A stretch of 64,000 nucleotides of DNA, taken from contig NZ_MJUZ01000048.1 of the NCBI RefSeq assembly GCF_002237645.1, forward strand, positions 1 through 64,000. Direction: 5' to 3'. Numbering within the stretch: position 1 is the first letter of the stretch; the number at the start of each line of letters is the position of its first letter. The DNA is from Desulfovibrio sp. MES5. Lineage in GTDB: Bacteria > Desulfobacterota > Desulfovibrionia > Desulfovibrionales > Desulfovibrionaceae. Shown here in pieces: positions 55,903-64,000 of this stretch. Below the pieces are notes generated by a model. That model did not search any database. It was not told where the DNA came from and saw only the letters and a program-made list of their open reading frames with translations. Position numbers and translations under genes: made by a program.

Positions 55903-56738
55903 TGCGGGCCTCCCTGCGGCGTGTCGCCGTCTGTGCCGGAATTTTTGCCGCTGCGGGAGTTTTCTTGCCCGCTTTCAGGCCCACTTTCATGCTCGTCGCC
56001 TGCCGGTGCGGCGCTTGCGTCGTGCGCCATTTGGGCAGCGGCTTTTTCAGCGGCGTCGCCCGGGGCGCCGTCAGGGGCATTGTCCGGTGCGGCGCTTGCG
56101 CCCGCTGTGTAGCCTGCGGGCGGCCCGTCATAGGCCAGCCTGCGTCCGTCCAGAGCCAGCAGACGGTCCGCCAGCGGCGCGTCGCCCGCAAGATCATGAC
56201 TGATAAGGATGACGCAGGCGTCGCGCGACCGGGCTTCAACTACTTCACGGCGCAAAAGAGCCAGCGAGTTGGCGTCAAGGCCTGTGCCCGGCTCGTCCAG
56301 CAGCAGGAGGTTGGGTTCCTGCATGAGTATGCGGGCCAGATTCAGGCGCTGCGCCATGCCGCGCGAAAAAATCCCGGCCCGTTCCTGCGCGTGCGCTTCA
56401 AGCCCCACGCGCTCAAGGGCGGCCATGATGTCCTTGCGTGAAAGCGCAAGGCCGCAGGCGTCGCGCCAGAAGGCAAGGTTCTCCAGAGCCGTAAGACCGG
56501 GATACAGGAACGTGGCGTGCCCGAGATAGCCCACACGGACGTTGTCCGCCAGCCGGGCTTCGCCCGCGCTGGGACGCGAAAGCCCAGCCATGACGCGCAT
56601 GAGCGTGCTTTTGCCCGCGCCGTTGCCCCCCACCAGCATAGAAACGCTGCCGGGCGCAAAAGCGCAGCTCACATCCTTGAAGATGACCTTGACCCCGTAG
56701 GTCTTGGCAACGCGCACAAGCTCCAGCACTGGCGGCAC
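55890..56738 (-). CDS. ccmA: CcmA, ATPase subunit of the ccm ABC complex
   Basis: A 282-residue ATPase. Walker A is GGNGAGKST (about 38), the signature is FSRGMAQRL (about 133), Walker B is LLLLDEPGTGLD (about 155), and the switch His is in ILISHDLAG. The ATPase core is usual in size. About 70 extra C-terminal residues are Ala/Asp/Gly/Ser-rich and probably disordered. It follows ccmF by nine bases. Confidence 0.93.
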   Translation of the reverse strand: MPPVLELVRVAKTYGVKVIFKDVSCAFAPGSVSMLVGGNGAGKSTLMRVMAGLSRPSAGEARLADNVRVGYLGHATFLYPGLTALENLAFWRDACGLALSRKDIMAALERVGLEAHAQERAGIFSRGMAQRLNLARILMQEPNLLLLDEPGTGLDANSLALLRREVVEARSRDACVILISHDLAGDAPLADRLLALDGRRLAYDGPPAGYTAGASAAPDNAPDGAPGDAAEKAAAQMAHDASAAPAGDEHESGPESGQENSRSGKNSGTDGDTPQGGPQCCA

Positions 56739-56747
56739 TCCGGCGGA

Positions 56748-58748
56748 CTAGGCCGATTTGTTCCTGCCTGCGGAGCCGGCGCTGGCTGCGCCTGTGGTCT
56801 CTCCGCTTTCATCCCCGTCCTCTTCGTCCAGGCCCTCGGCCAGTTCAGCGGCCTCGGCGGCGCTGGCCTGCTTGCGGCGGCGCAGCCCCACAAGGGGCAC
56901 AATGCTCATGATGGCGCCGCCAATCCACAGCCAGTTGACCAAGGGTTCTACGCTGAGCTTCACAACAACGTGCGAATCTTCGTCCAGACCCAGCAGCGAG
57001 GCATAAATTTCATTGCCAAAGCTGGGGATCACGTCAACTTCGGAGAACTGCATGGTGCCGAATTTTTCGTACAAGCGGCGTTCCGGGGCCACAATGCCAA
57101 GCTCCTTGCCGTCCTTGTCCACAACGCGGATGCGGGCGGCAATATAGTCGTAGCCGGGGCGCGCGCCTTCGTTCAGTTCCAGCAGGGTCGCCGTGTAGCC
57201 AGCCAGCGTCTGTGACTGCCCCACGGTAAAGTGCATGTCCCGTTCCTGCTTGTACGGGCCGGAAAAGGCAATGCCCAGAGCCATGAGCGCCATGCCCAGG
57301 TGCGCGCCGAGAGCGCCAAGGGTGTTGGGCTGCCGACGCACGGCCTTGTCGGCCAGTTGAAAGAGCATTCCCGTAACAATGGCGATGGCCGAAGCCGCGC
57401 CCAGCAAAGCCGTGGGCTGGCGATAGCCCATAAACCAGATGGCCGCGCCGCTGACCACAAAAACTCCCAAAATGCTGAAAAAGGCTGTTTTGTTGCGCAG
57501 GCCGCCGCCCCAGCCAAGCCAGGGGCAGGTAGCCATCATGAGCATGAGCACTGCGCCCAGGGGCAGGCAGACGCGGTTGTAGAAGTTGGCGTCCAGCCCG
57601 CGCGGGGCCGAGGCCCACAGCTTGCTGATCACAGGCCACATGGTGGCCACAAGAATGATGGCTGCCAGGGCGAGCAGCACCCAGGCCACCAGGGTGAGGA
57701 AGCCTTCACGGCTGTCCAGCCCAGACAGGGGGCGGCCCTGCTTGGGGGCCATCAGGGGCACCCAGAGGGAAACCACAAGCCCGGCGAGGACGAACCAGGT
57801 GAGGGGCGTGCCCACACCGCCGTCGCCAAAGGCGTGAACGGAGTCAATAATGCCGCTGCGCACAAGGTAGGTAGCAAAAAAAGCCGAAACCGTGGTCAGG
57901 GCCATCATGGCCACGTTGACGCGTCCAAGCTTGTTGCGGCGGTCTTCAATAATCAGGGTGTGCAGGGCGGCCGAGCCGATGAGCCAGGGAATGAGGGAGG
58001 CGTTTTCCACTGGGTCCCATGCCCAGTAGCCGCCCCAGCCGAGTTCCATATAGGCCCACCACGCGCCAAGCACGATGCCGGAAGTCAGGAACAGCCATGC
58101 CAAAATGATGGCCGGACGCGAAATGCGGTACCACGCGCCTTCAACGGACGCCTGCCCCGAAAGCGCCTGCGCCAGGGCAAGGCAGGCCGGAATGGTGAAG
58201 CCGCCGTATCCAAGGAACAGCAGCGGCGGATGGATGATCATGCCGGGGTTCTGGAGCAGGGGATTCAGGCCGTTGCCGTCCGCCGGGGCGGGGCTTTGCA
58301 GCATGAAGGGATTGCTCCAGCTGGTAAGGATAAGGGCAAAGAAGCCCATGATGGAATAAAAAAACGTCCAGTACCACAGGCGGGTGGAGCCGCTCAGATT
58401 CTTGAACGCGCGCGTACAGGCGAAAAGGGATCCGCTGACGCCGACGGCCAGCGCCCAGAAGAGCATGGAGCCGGGCTGCCCGGCCCAGAAGGCCGTCAGG
58501 CGGTAAAAGACCGGCAGGATGCGGTCGGTATAGCTGGCCACATACTGCACCTGAAAATCAAACCAGAAAAGCGCGTGCAGCAGAATGGCGGAGGCGATCA
58601 GCAGCGCGCCGCTGATCACGACATGGGCTTTTTCCACAATACGCAGGGAGTCTTCGCGTCCTTGCCACAATTGCAGCAGGGCCAGGCCGCCGCCGCCCAG
58701 AGAGGCGAGCAGGGCCAACAGAAGGAGGGCAAAGGCAAAAACGTACAT
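56748..58748 (-). CDS. ccmF: CcmF, heme lyase subunit
   Basis: A 666-residue membrane protein with about 14 transmembrane helices that attaches heme to apocytochromes. The periplasmic WWD-type motif is WGGYWAWDPVENASLIPW (about 235). Several His in the helices are probable heme ligands. A charged low-complexity tail (about 40 residues) ends the protein. The start MYVFAFALLL at 58748 has AAAAGGAG. It lies between ccmE and ccmA. Confidence 0.94.
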   Translation of the reverse strand: MYVFAFALLLLALLASLGGGGLALLQLWQGREDSLRIVEKAHVVISGALLIASAILLHALFWFDFQVQYVASYTDRILPVFYRLTAFWAGQPGSMLFWALAVGVSGSLFACTRAFKNLSGSTRLWYWTFFYSIMGFFALILTSWSNPFMLQSPAPADGNGLNPLLQNPGMIIHPPLLFLGYGGFTIPACLALAQALSGQASVEGAWYRISRPAIILAWLFLTSGIVLGAWWAYMELGWGGYWAWDPVENASLIPWLIGSAALHTLIIEDRRNKLGRVNVAMMALTTVSAFFATYLVRSGIIDSVHAFGDGGVGTPLTWFVLAGLVVSLWVPLMAPKQGRPLSGLDSREGFLTLVAWVLLALAAIILVATMWPVISKLWASAPRGLDANFYNRVCLPLGAVLMLMMATCPWLGWGGGLRNKTAFFSILGVFVVSGAAIWFMGYRQPTALLGAASAIAIVTGMLFQLADKAVRRQPNTLGALGAHLGMALMALGIAFSGPYKQERDMHFTVGQSQTLAGYTATLLELNEGARPGYDYIAARIRVVDKDGKELGIVAPERRLYEKFGTMQFSEVDVIPSFGNEIYASLLGLDEDSHVVVKLSVEPLVNWLWIGGAIMSIVPLVGLRRRKQASAAEAAELAEGLDEEDGDESGETTGAASAGSAGRNKSA

Positions 58749-58873
58749 GGGACTCCTTTTACAAGGCTCTGAGGCCGTAATGCGGGGCCGCGCGCTTCCG
58801 TTCACGGAAGGGCTGGCCCCATGCGCTTACTCTCCGGCACTGTGCCGGGCCTGGGAAACTGTCGGCTTTGCCG

Positions 58874-59287
58874 TCAGCTCTGGCGGTTTTCTTTCTGATA
58901 TTTGGAAGGACACTTGGTCATTAATGTTTTGGCCACAAAGCTGCCCTGAGCGTCCATGCCGCCTTCAACGATGACTTCCGCGCCCGCCTTGAACGTGTCG
59001 GGCACAGTGCCGCTGTACCTGACGGCTATGGTCTGGCTGGCATTGTCCTTGTCTTCAAGCAGAAAATTTACGCCAGAGCCGGATGATCCTTTTTCAATGC
59101 CGTCAGCCGCCACTGTGCCAAAAAGCCGGGCGGCCGTCAGTTTGTCTGGCGTGGAAGCTCTGGCTTCGGAAACATTAAGAAAATACACGCTGTTTTCCGA
59201 AAAGCCCGAATAGGCCAGATAGCCGACGCCGCCGAGAAAAAGCAGCAGGGCGACTATATAGATGCTGGTGTTTTTTTTGCGGGCCAT
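58874..59287 (-). CDS. ccmE: CcmE heme chaperone, Cys (CxxxY) type
   Basis: A 137-residue periplasmic heme chaperone. After an N-terminal anchor (about 8-28) comes the OB-fold. The heme-binding motif at the end is CPSKY (Cys126, Tyr130) in place of the usual HxxxY, so heme would be bound through Cys. This is the 'System I*' variant reported for Desulfovibrio CcmE. The start at 59287 (MARKKNTSIYIV, GAGGTAATC upstream) is chosen over 59359. It heads the ccm operon. Confidence 0.93.
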   Translation of the reverse strand: MARKKNTSIYIVALLLFLGGVGYLAYSGFSENSVYFLNVSEARASTPDKLTAARLFGTVAADGIEKGSSGSGVNFLLEDKDNASQTIAVRYSGTVPDTFKAGAEVIVEGGMDAQGSFVAKTLMTKCPSKYQKENRQS

Positions 59288-59766
59288 GATTACCTCATTC
59301 CTGCGGTATACGCGCTTGATCACAGGCGAAACGCGCCGTGGGCGGCGTGTCGTGCGCATGAAGGTGTGACCCGTGGCTTTGGGTCGGCAGACGCGTCTGT
59401 GCGAAAAACAACCTAGACCATTTCCTGCCCTCTGACAAGATGGGAATAATTATTATTAGAGGGGCGAAGCAGGGTGCGGCGCGGACTTTGTGATCGGGCC
59501 ACAGATGGCTGTTACCCGTTATTCCCCATCATCAAACTAGGTAAGTGGCTAATTACTTGAAACAAAAAGCCGCGAAAGGCAGCCCGTCGGGTAACGCTGG
59601 AACGCGCCGCAGCGGCACGCGAGGCAGCCGGTGCGAGAGCTTGCACGAATGTTGACTGAAAGAAACTTTTTTTACGGGGGCCTTGGCCGCGCCAGTTTTG
59701 CTGTCCAAAGGGATGCTGTGGCTGACTGTTGCGGCGGTCGCGGAAGGCCAGTGGATATGAATAAAG
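59288..59766. other. Intergenic region upstream of ccmE
   Basis: No gene is seen. The AT-rich segment 59445-59460 and sequence like TTGTCA-N17-TAGGTT on the minus strand (about 59410-59440) could be the ccm promoter, but the -10 is poor. Confidence 0.4.
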
Positions 59767-59833
59767 GTTTTAGGGGGTGGGGGTGTGGGGGAGGGACCCT
59801 TTTGCAAAAGGGCCCCTCCCCCACAAAGCAATC
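59767..59833. repeat. Hairpin/G-rich 3' repeat, copy A5
   Basis: TTTTAG, then G-runs (G5, G5, G5, G3 separated by one to three bases), then GACCCTTTTGCAAAAGGGCC and CCTCCCCCACAAAGC. It directly abuts the ppx stop codon. The hairpin arms pair almost perfectly, and the G-runs meet the G-quadruplex pattern. Confidence 0.8.
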
Positions 59834-60767
59834 ACGGAATATCCCGAAATGAGGGAGCAGGGGGCCGCCGGGCCTGTTCCGCCCCGCCGTAAAAGCACAT
59901 GTGCCTGACCATGCCGTCCACGAGGCCCACCTTGGGGATGATGAATCTGCCCGCGCCCGATCTAGCCGCCACGGTGAGAAATATCTCCAGCGCGGGCACG
60001 ATGACATCGGCCCTGTACTGGTTGAGACGGTACCTAGTCATGCGTTCGTTGTAGGGCAGGTTGCGCAGATCTTCATACAGGGCTTGCAGCTCTGCGCGGC
60101 TGGCGGCCTTGCCTTCTTTTTTGTCCAACAGCTTCGCGGCCTTGTTGATGTTGCCGCCAGAGGCGATGATCTGGCGCGGTTTGTAGGTTTCGGCCATGCG
60201 CGCCAGATGGGCGTCAAGGCGCAGCCATTCTTCCGGCGTAACAACCTGGGCCAGCATGCGCAGCGTGCCCACCTGAAAGGACTGGGCCTCCAGCAGAGTA
60301 TTGTTTTTCACGGCGATGATTTCGGTGCTGCCGCCGCCCACGTCAACATAGAGCGAGGTTTCGTTCGGGTCTGCCCAGGCGGAAAAGGTATTGGCCTCAA
60401 AGAGAATCTCTGCCTCTTCCACGCCCGAGATGATGGAAATTTCAAGCCCTGTGGCGCGGCTCACGCTGCTGATGAGGGCTGGCCCGTTGGCCGCGTCGCG
60501 CATGGCGCTGGTGGCGCAGATGCGGTAGTGGTCCACGTCGTAGGCCCGCATGAGGTGCACAAAGGCCGTCATGGCTTCCAGAAACATGTGCTGTCTGGCG
60601 TCCGAGATGCGGCCGCTGGTGAAAACGTCGGCCCCAAGGCGCACGGGGATGCGCAGGTAGGCGCTCTTTTTTACGGGCTTGTCCGGCCCCAGCCCCGTAA
60701 CGTCGCTGATAAGGCACCGGATGGCGTTGGAACCCACGTCCATGGCGGCAACGGTTTGCAGTTTCAT
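59832..60767 (-). CDS. ppx: Exopolyphosphatase / GppA family phosphatase
   Basis: A 311-residue protein of the actin-like Ppx/GppA family, which hydrolyses polyphosphate or pppGpp. The first phosphate-binding loop is MDVGSNAIRCLI (9-20), and the second is LYVDVGGGSTEII (about 135). The length corresponds to a single catalytic domain without the C-terminal HD-like extension. It starts one base after the ppk stop, so polyphosphate synthesis and breakdown are co-expressed. Confidence 0.9.
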   Translation of the reverse strand: MKLQTVAAMDVGSNAIRCLISDVTGLGPDKPVKKSAYLRIPVRLGADVFTSGRISDARQHMFLEAMTAFVHLMRAYDVDHYRICATSAMRDAANGPALISSVSRATGLEISIISGVEEAEILFEANTFSAWADPNETSLYVDVGGGSTEIIAVKNNTLLEAQSFQVGTLRMLAQVVTPEEWLRLDAHLARMAETYKPRQIIASGGNINKAAKLLDKKEGKAASRAELQALYEDLRNLPYNERMTRYRLNQYRADVIVPALEIFLTVAARSGAGRFIIPKVGLVDGMVRHMCFYGGAEQARRPPAPSFRDIP

Positions 60768-60768
60768 C

Positions 60769-62931
60769 TCATTCTCCGCATGCGGCTGGAGTGGGAGCCG
60801 CAGCAGGCGCGGCAGCGGGGACGGAGTATTTATCCCTGGGCGCAGGCTGCTGCGCCGGTTTTACGCCGTTGTGCTGGTGGGATTTGTGGCGGTAATAGTC
60901 GTGCAGCATGGTCTGCGACCGGCAGGGAATGGACGCAAGCCCCGTATGGTAGCTGTTGGCGCAGGTGTCGGTAAGCACGCGGGCCTTGATGTTGTCTGAC
61001 CACTGGATGGCAAAGATGTCCCTGAGGGTCTGGCCCAGTTTCGGGCAGTATACCGGGGCAGCCACCTCAAGCCTTCTGTCGAGGTTTCTGGGCATCCAGT
61101 CCGCGCTGGAAATAAAGACCTTTTCCGCGTCATTGTTGCAGAAGATGATGATTCTGGCGTGCTCCAAAAATTTGTCCACAATGCTGATAGCCCAGATGTT
61201 GTCGCTGAGACCGGGTTGCTGTGGCTTGAGACAGCAGGCGCCGCGTATGATAAGGCGCACCTCCACCCCGGCCTTGCCCGCCCTGTAGAGCAGGTTGATC
61301 ATGCGCTCGTCGGTCAGGCTGTTGAGTTTGGCATAGATGTAGGCCGGTTTGCCCGCGCGGGCGTTGCGTATTTCCGCTTCGATAAGCCGCGAAAACACGG
61401 TGCGCATGTTGTGCGGGGCCACCACCAGATCCCTGCTGGCTATGGGCTTGTGCGAGGCCCCAAGAAAATTGAAAATGCTGCGCGCGTCCTCGGCAAAACG
61501 CTGGTCGGCGCTCAGCAGACCCACGTCGCTGTAGAGCCGCGCCGTGTCTTCATTGAAATTGCCGGTGCCGATGTAGACATAGCCCGTTTTTTTACGGCCC
61601 TCGGTGCGTTCAACCAGCACAAGCTTGCAGTGCACCTTCAGATCCCGCAACCCGTGGATGATGCAGACGCCCGCCTGGTGCAGGATATCGATGGTCTTGA
61701 CGTTGCGCTCCTCGTCAAAGCGGGCCATCAGCTCCACGAATACGGTAACCTTCTTGCCGTTCTGGGCCGCGTTGACCAGCGCGTTGATGATGCGTGAATG
61801 GTCGGCCGTGCGGTACAGACTTATGGAAATGTCCGTGACCTTGGGGTCAATGGCGGCCTCGCCAAGAAAGTCCACAACATGATTGAAGGGGTGGTAGGGA
61901 AAGTGCAGCAGGATGTCCTTTTGCTTCACCACCTTGAGGATGCTGGAAAAGGGCTTGATGTCCGGGTGTTCCAGCGGCGGCATGACGCGGTTTTCAAGGT
62001 CGGCCCGCACACGGGGAAAGTTCATGAGACTGCGCATCATGTGGTAGCGCGCGCCGGGGTCAAGTTCGCCGCTCTTGAGGCGGAGCTTTGACGCCAGCAG
62101 GTTCAGCAGGTCCTGTGGCATGGCCTGGTCATAGATAAGCCGCACAGGACGGCCGCGCAGCCTGTGCTCCAGCCCTTCTTCCATCTTTTCAATGAGGCTT
62201 TTGGACACGTCGTCGTCCAGGGTCAGCTCCGCATCGCGCATGACCTTGAAGGTGTATGCCGAAATGGAGTCGTAGTTGAACATGAAAAAGATGTCGTTGA
62301 GGCAGAGGCGGATGATGTCGTCCACAAAGATGATGTCGCTGCACCCGGCGGGCGAAGGCATTTCAACAAAGCGCGGGCATTCGGAGCTCACGGGGATGCG
62401 TATGATGGCGTAGCGGTTTTTGTTGCCGCTGGCGGGCTGCATTTTGACGGCGTGGTAGATGTGACTGTCCTGAAGAAAGGGCAGATTGGCGCTCTTGTTG
62501 AGTATGAGGGGAACCAGCTGCGGATTGATGACCTGGGTGAAATAGTCGCGGCAGAATTTTTCCTGCCCGGGGGTGAGCTGGGTTTCGTTGCGCACCCGTA
62601 TGCCCTGTTCCTGCATGGCGGCAAGGATGCTTGCATACGTTTCGCGAAAGGCGGCCTGCCCTTTGGCCACCCTGCTGTTGACGCGGTGCAGGGCTTCCTG
62701 TGGGCTGAGGCCGCCCATGAGCAGTATTTTTCCCGGTTCGCGGCTGCGTGAAAGGCGCGCCAGCGAAGCCACGCGCACCTTGATAAATTCGTCCTGGTTG
62801 CTGGAGAAAATACCCAGAAAGCGCAGCCGCTGCACGAGAGGATTGGACGGGTCGCGGGCTTCCTGCAGTATGCGCTCGTTAAAGCACAACCAGCTCAACT
62901 CCCTGTTGTTCATCTTGCCACTGTCTTTCAT
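60769..62931 (-). CDS. ppk1: Polyphosphate kinase 1
   Basis: Makes polyphosphate from ATP. The 720-residue protein shows the N-terminal ELSWLCFNERIL and the autophosphorylated His in LKVHCKLVLVER (about 432; E. coli His435). A second conserved region, YVYIGTGNFNEDTA, follows. The two catalytic domains are of the phospholipase D-like fold. The start at 62931 (MKDSGKMNNRE, GGAGC upstream) is preferred to the GTG at 62952. The tail (about 690-720) is Ala/Pro-rich. Confidence 0.95.
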   Translation of the reverse strand: MKDSGKMNNRELSWLCFNERILQEARDPSNPLVQRLRFLGIFSSNQDEFIKVRVASLARLSRSREPGKILLMGGLSPQEALHRVNSRVAKGQAAFRETYASILAAMQEQGIRVRNETQLTPGQEKFCRDYFTQVINPQLVPLILNKSANLPFLQDSHIYHAVKMQPASGNKNRYAIIRIPVSSECPRFVEMPSPAGCSDIIFVDDIIRLCLNDIFFMFNYDSISAYTFKVMRDAELTLDDDVSKSLIEKMEEGLEHRLRGRPVRLIYDQAMPQDLLNLLASKLRLKSGELDPGARYHMMRSLMNFPRVRADLENRVMPPLEHPDIKPFSSILKVVKQKDILLHFPYHPFNHVVDFLGEAAIDPKVTDISISLYRTADHSRIINALVNAAQNGKKVTVFVELMARFDEERNVKTIDILHQAGVCIIHGLRDLKVHCKLVLVERTEGRKKTGYVYIGTGNFNEDTARLYSDVGLLSADQRFAEDARSIFNFLGASHKPIASRDLVVAPHNMRTVFSRLIEAEIRNARAGKPAYIYAKLNSLTDERMINLLYRAGKAGVEVRLIIRGACCLKPQQPGLSDNIWAISIVDKFLEHARIIIFCNNDAEKVFISSADWMPRNLDRRLEVAAPVYCPKLGQTLRDIFAIQWSDNIKARVLTDTCANSYHTGLASIPCRSQTMLHDYYRHKSHQHNGVKPAQQPAPRDKYSVPAAAPAAAPTPAACGE

Positions 62932-63250
62932 GATCAAAGCTCCAGGCTCCACAGTATGTTATGGTATGCCTGTGCATGTAACATCCCTGTGTGAAGATCA
63001 TGTGACAAAAGGAACGCAAGTATATTTTTGCGCCACACGCGGGCGGATTTGCGCAGGAATCTTGCCTGACCGTGTGGAAAACGCGTCACATGCGGGCGCT
63101 GCACTCGTGTGCTGCGCTGAAGCGTGTACCCTTTTTCAACGGTAAAAAGGTCTGAAATGCTATGAGGATTTTAGGGGCGGAGGCATGTGGGAGGGACTTT
63201 TTTGCAAAAGTGTCCCCTCCCACACAAAGAATTTCAATGTGGCATTCGGC
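62932..63250. other. Intergenic region with repeat A6
   Basis: It lies between the ppk1 start and the glycosyltransferase stop. B-family-like pieces occur at 63080-63162 (GCGGGCGCTGCACTCGTG, then TTTTTCAACGG, TCTGAAATGC), followed by A6. No gene is seen. Confidence 0.45.
63167..63235. repeat. Hairpin/G-rich 3' repeat, copy A6
   Basis: GATTTTAGGGGCGGAGGC, then ATGTGGGAGGGACTTTTTTG, then CAAAAGTGTCCCCTCCCACA. It lies 16 bases past the glycosyltransferase stop. The G-runs are shorter than in A4 and A5. Confidence 0.7.
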
Positions 63251-64000
63251 CTAGTATTCTGTCGCCCGTACCGTGCTTCTTTCCTCAACAGCCCTGAGCA
63301 GCACGCCTTCGGCCTGGGCAGCCAGACGCCGTGGGGAGTAGCGCTTTTCAATAAAGGCGCGGAGCGCTTCCGGGTCTGCGGGCGTGGCGTAGATGCGCCG
63401 CACGTCGTCCAGCGTGTTGGCGATGTACTGCTTGGGAAAGAAAAATCCCGCACCCCAGAAGTTGTTGATAATGGGCTTGATGCCCTTGCACATGGCCTCG
63501 GCAATATTGTAGCCGAAGCTTTCAAAAATGCTGGCGGATATCAGGCAATCCTTGTCCTCAAGCCAGTCATTCATCTTGTCTCTGGGCACGTTTTTTTCAA
63601 AAAACACGTGCTTCTTGAGGCCAAGGTTTTCAACCATGAAGGTAAGATAGGTAAAGGTGCGCTGATCCTCAACGCCGCCGTGCGGCTCGGCGGTCAGATG
63701 CAGCGTCAGGGAGGGGTCGTCCCGCCAGAGCGTGTGGAACATCTGGAGCGCATAGGGCAGGTTTTTGCTGGCGTTCATAGCCAGGCTCACGCAGGCGATT
63801 TTTCCGGTGCGTTCGCGTGAAGCCTTGAGGGGAAATTTGCGCGCTTCCACGGCATTGAGCATGACTTCGCCCGGCACGCCCGCAGCCTGCGCGTTAAAAA
63901 GCATCTCAATAACAGGAGAAACAAAAACCATTCTGGATATGTTTTTCCACACGATGCCCAGGGGCACAAAGCATTCATAGCTGTGCAGGCGGCAAACCAG
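63251..64000 (-). CDS. Glycosyltransferase, C-terminal part (cut by window edge)
   Basis: The frame is open to the right edge, so 250 C-terminal residues of a longer protein are visible. It resembles GT4 (GT-B fold) glycosyltransferases. The pattern includes KIACVSLAMNASKNLPYALQ (start of the C-terminal Rossmann domain), LGLKKHVFFEKNVP, and the donor-binding ISASIFESFGYNIAEAMCKG (an E-x7-E motif). The sugar and acceptor are unknown. The true start lies outside the window. Confidence 0.75.
   Translation of the reverse strand: MVCRLHSYECFVPLGIVWKNISRMVFVSPVIEMLFNAQAAGVPGEVMLNAVEARKFPLKASRERTGKIACVSLAMNASKNLPYALQMFHTLWRDDPSLTLHLTAEPHGGVEDQRTFTYLTFMVENLGLKKHVFFEKNVPRDKMNDWLEDKDCLISASIFESFGYNIAEAMCKGIKPIINNFWGAGFFFPKQYIANTLDDVRRIYATPADPEALRAFIEKRYSPRRLAAQAEGVLLRAVEERSTVRATEY

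Overview
The window looks like part of a Desulfovibrio-type sulfate-reducing bacterium (Desulfovibrionaceae, probably close to D. desulfuricans). Three things point there. The replication-origin block has the order dnaA-dnaN-gyrB-gyrA-TPR-purF-hisS-aspS-def-fmt-DUF116-rsmB. The cytochrome c maturation cluster encodes the CxxxY form of CcmE ('System I*') known from Desulfovibrio. A large cluster is built to release sulfite from an organosulfonate, which such an organism can respire. Species is inferred from gene content only; no rRNA or tRNA gene was seen.

Layout. (1) 1-130: the edge of an IS5-family-like insertion sequence. (2) 224-18344, minus strand: rsmB, DUF116, fmt, def, aspS, hisS, purF, a TPR lipoprotein, gyrA, gyrB, dnaN and dnaA. 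A DnaA-box region (probable oriC) lies at 18345-18815, and an M23 peptidase with a small unknown gene is divergent from it. (3) 21416-23961: larB (nickel-pincer cofactor synthesis) divergent from a sigma-54 activator with a receiver-like domain. (4) 24419-37586: the accessory catabolic cluster, consisting of a beta-hydroxyacid dehydrogenase, an aldehyde dehydrogenase, a five-gene SsuABC/TauABC-like ABC importer, an SDR dehydrogenase, a LarA-family racemase, SuyB and SuyA, with a divergent GAF/sigma-54 activator. (5) 37695-45746: PpiD-like chaperone, GlmS, a Cache-GGDEF protein and cardiolipin synthase. (6) 46464-51854: a 1796-residue sensor-like protein whose phosphotransfer residues all appear to be missing. 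(7) 52369-59287: ccmE-F-A-B-C-D plus two TPR genes. (8) 59832-62931: ppk1-ppx. (9) A glycosyltransferase cut off by the right edge.

How region 4 probably works. The importer brings in a C3 sulfonate such as 2,3-dihydroxypropane-1-sulfonate (DHPS) or sulfolactate. The dehydrogenases oxidise it through sulfolactaldehyde to sulfolactate. A LarA-type nickel-pincer enzyme, whose cofactor begins with LarB encoded 11 kb away, may interconvert the sulfolactate enantiomers. SuyAB then cleaves (R)-sulfolactate to pyruvate and sulfite. A well-formed -24/-12 promoter precedes suyA, opposite the divergent sigma-54 activator. The DHPS-to-sulfite route has been described in Desulfovibrio; the racemase step is my inference. 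The importer is also unusual: its two different ATPases carry complementary defects that fall in the same composite ATP site.

Two dispersed intergenic repeat families run through the window. One is a hairpin next to a G-rich tract, found immediately 3' of six minus-strand genes. The other is an element of about 150 bp with a GAAATG/CATTTC hairpin core.
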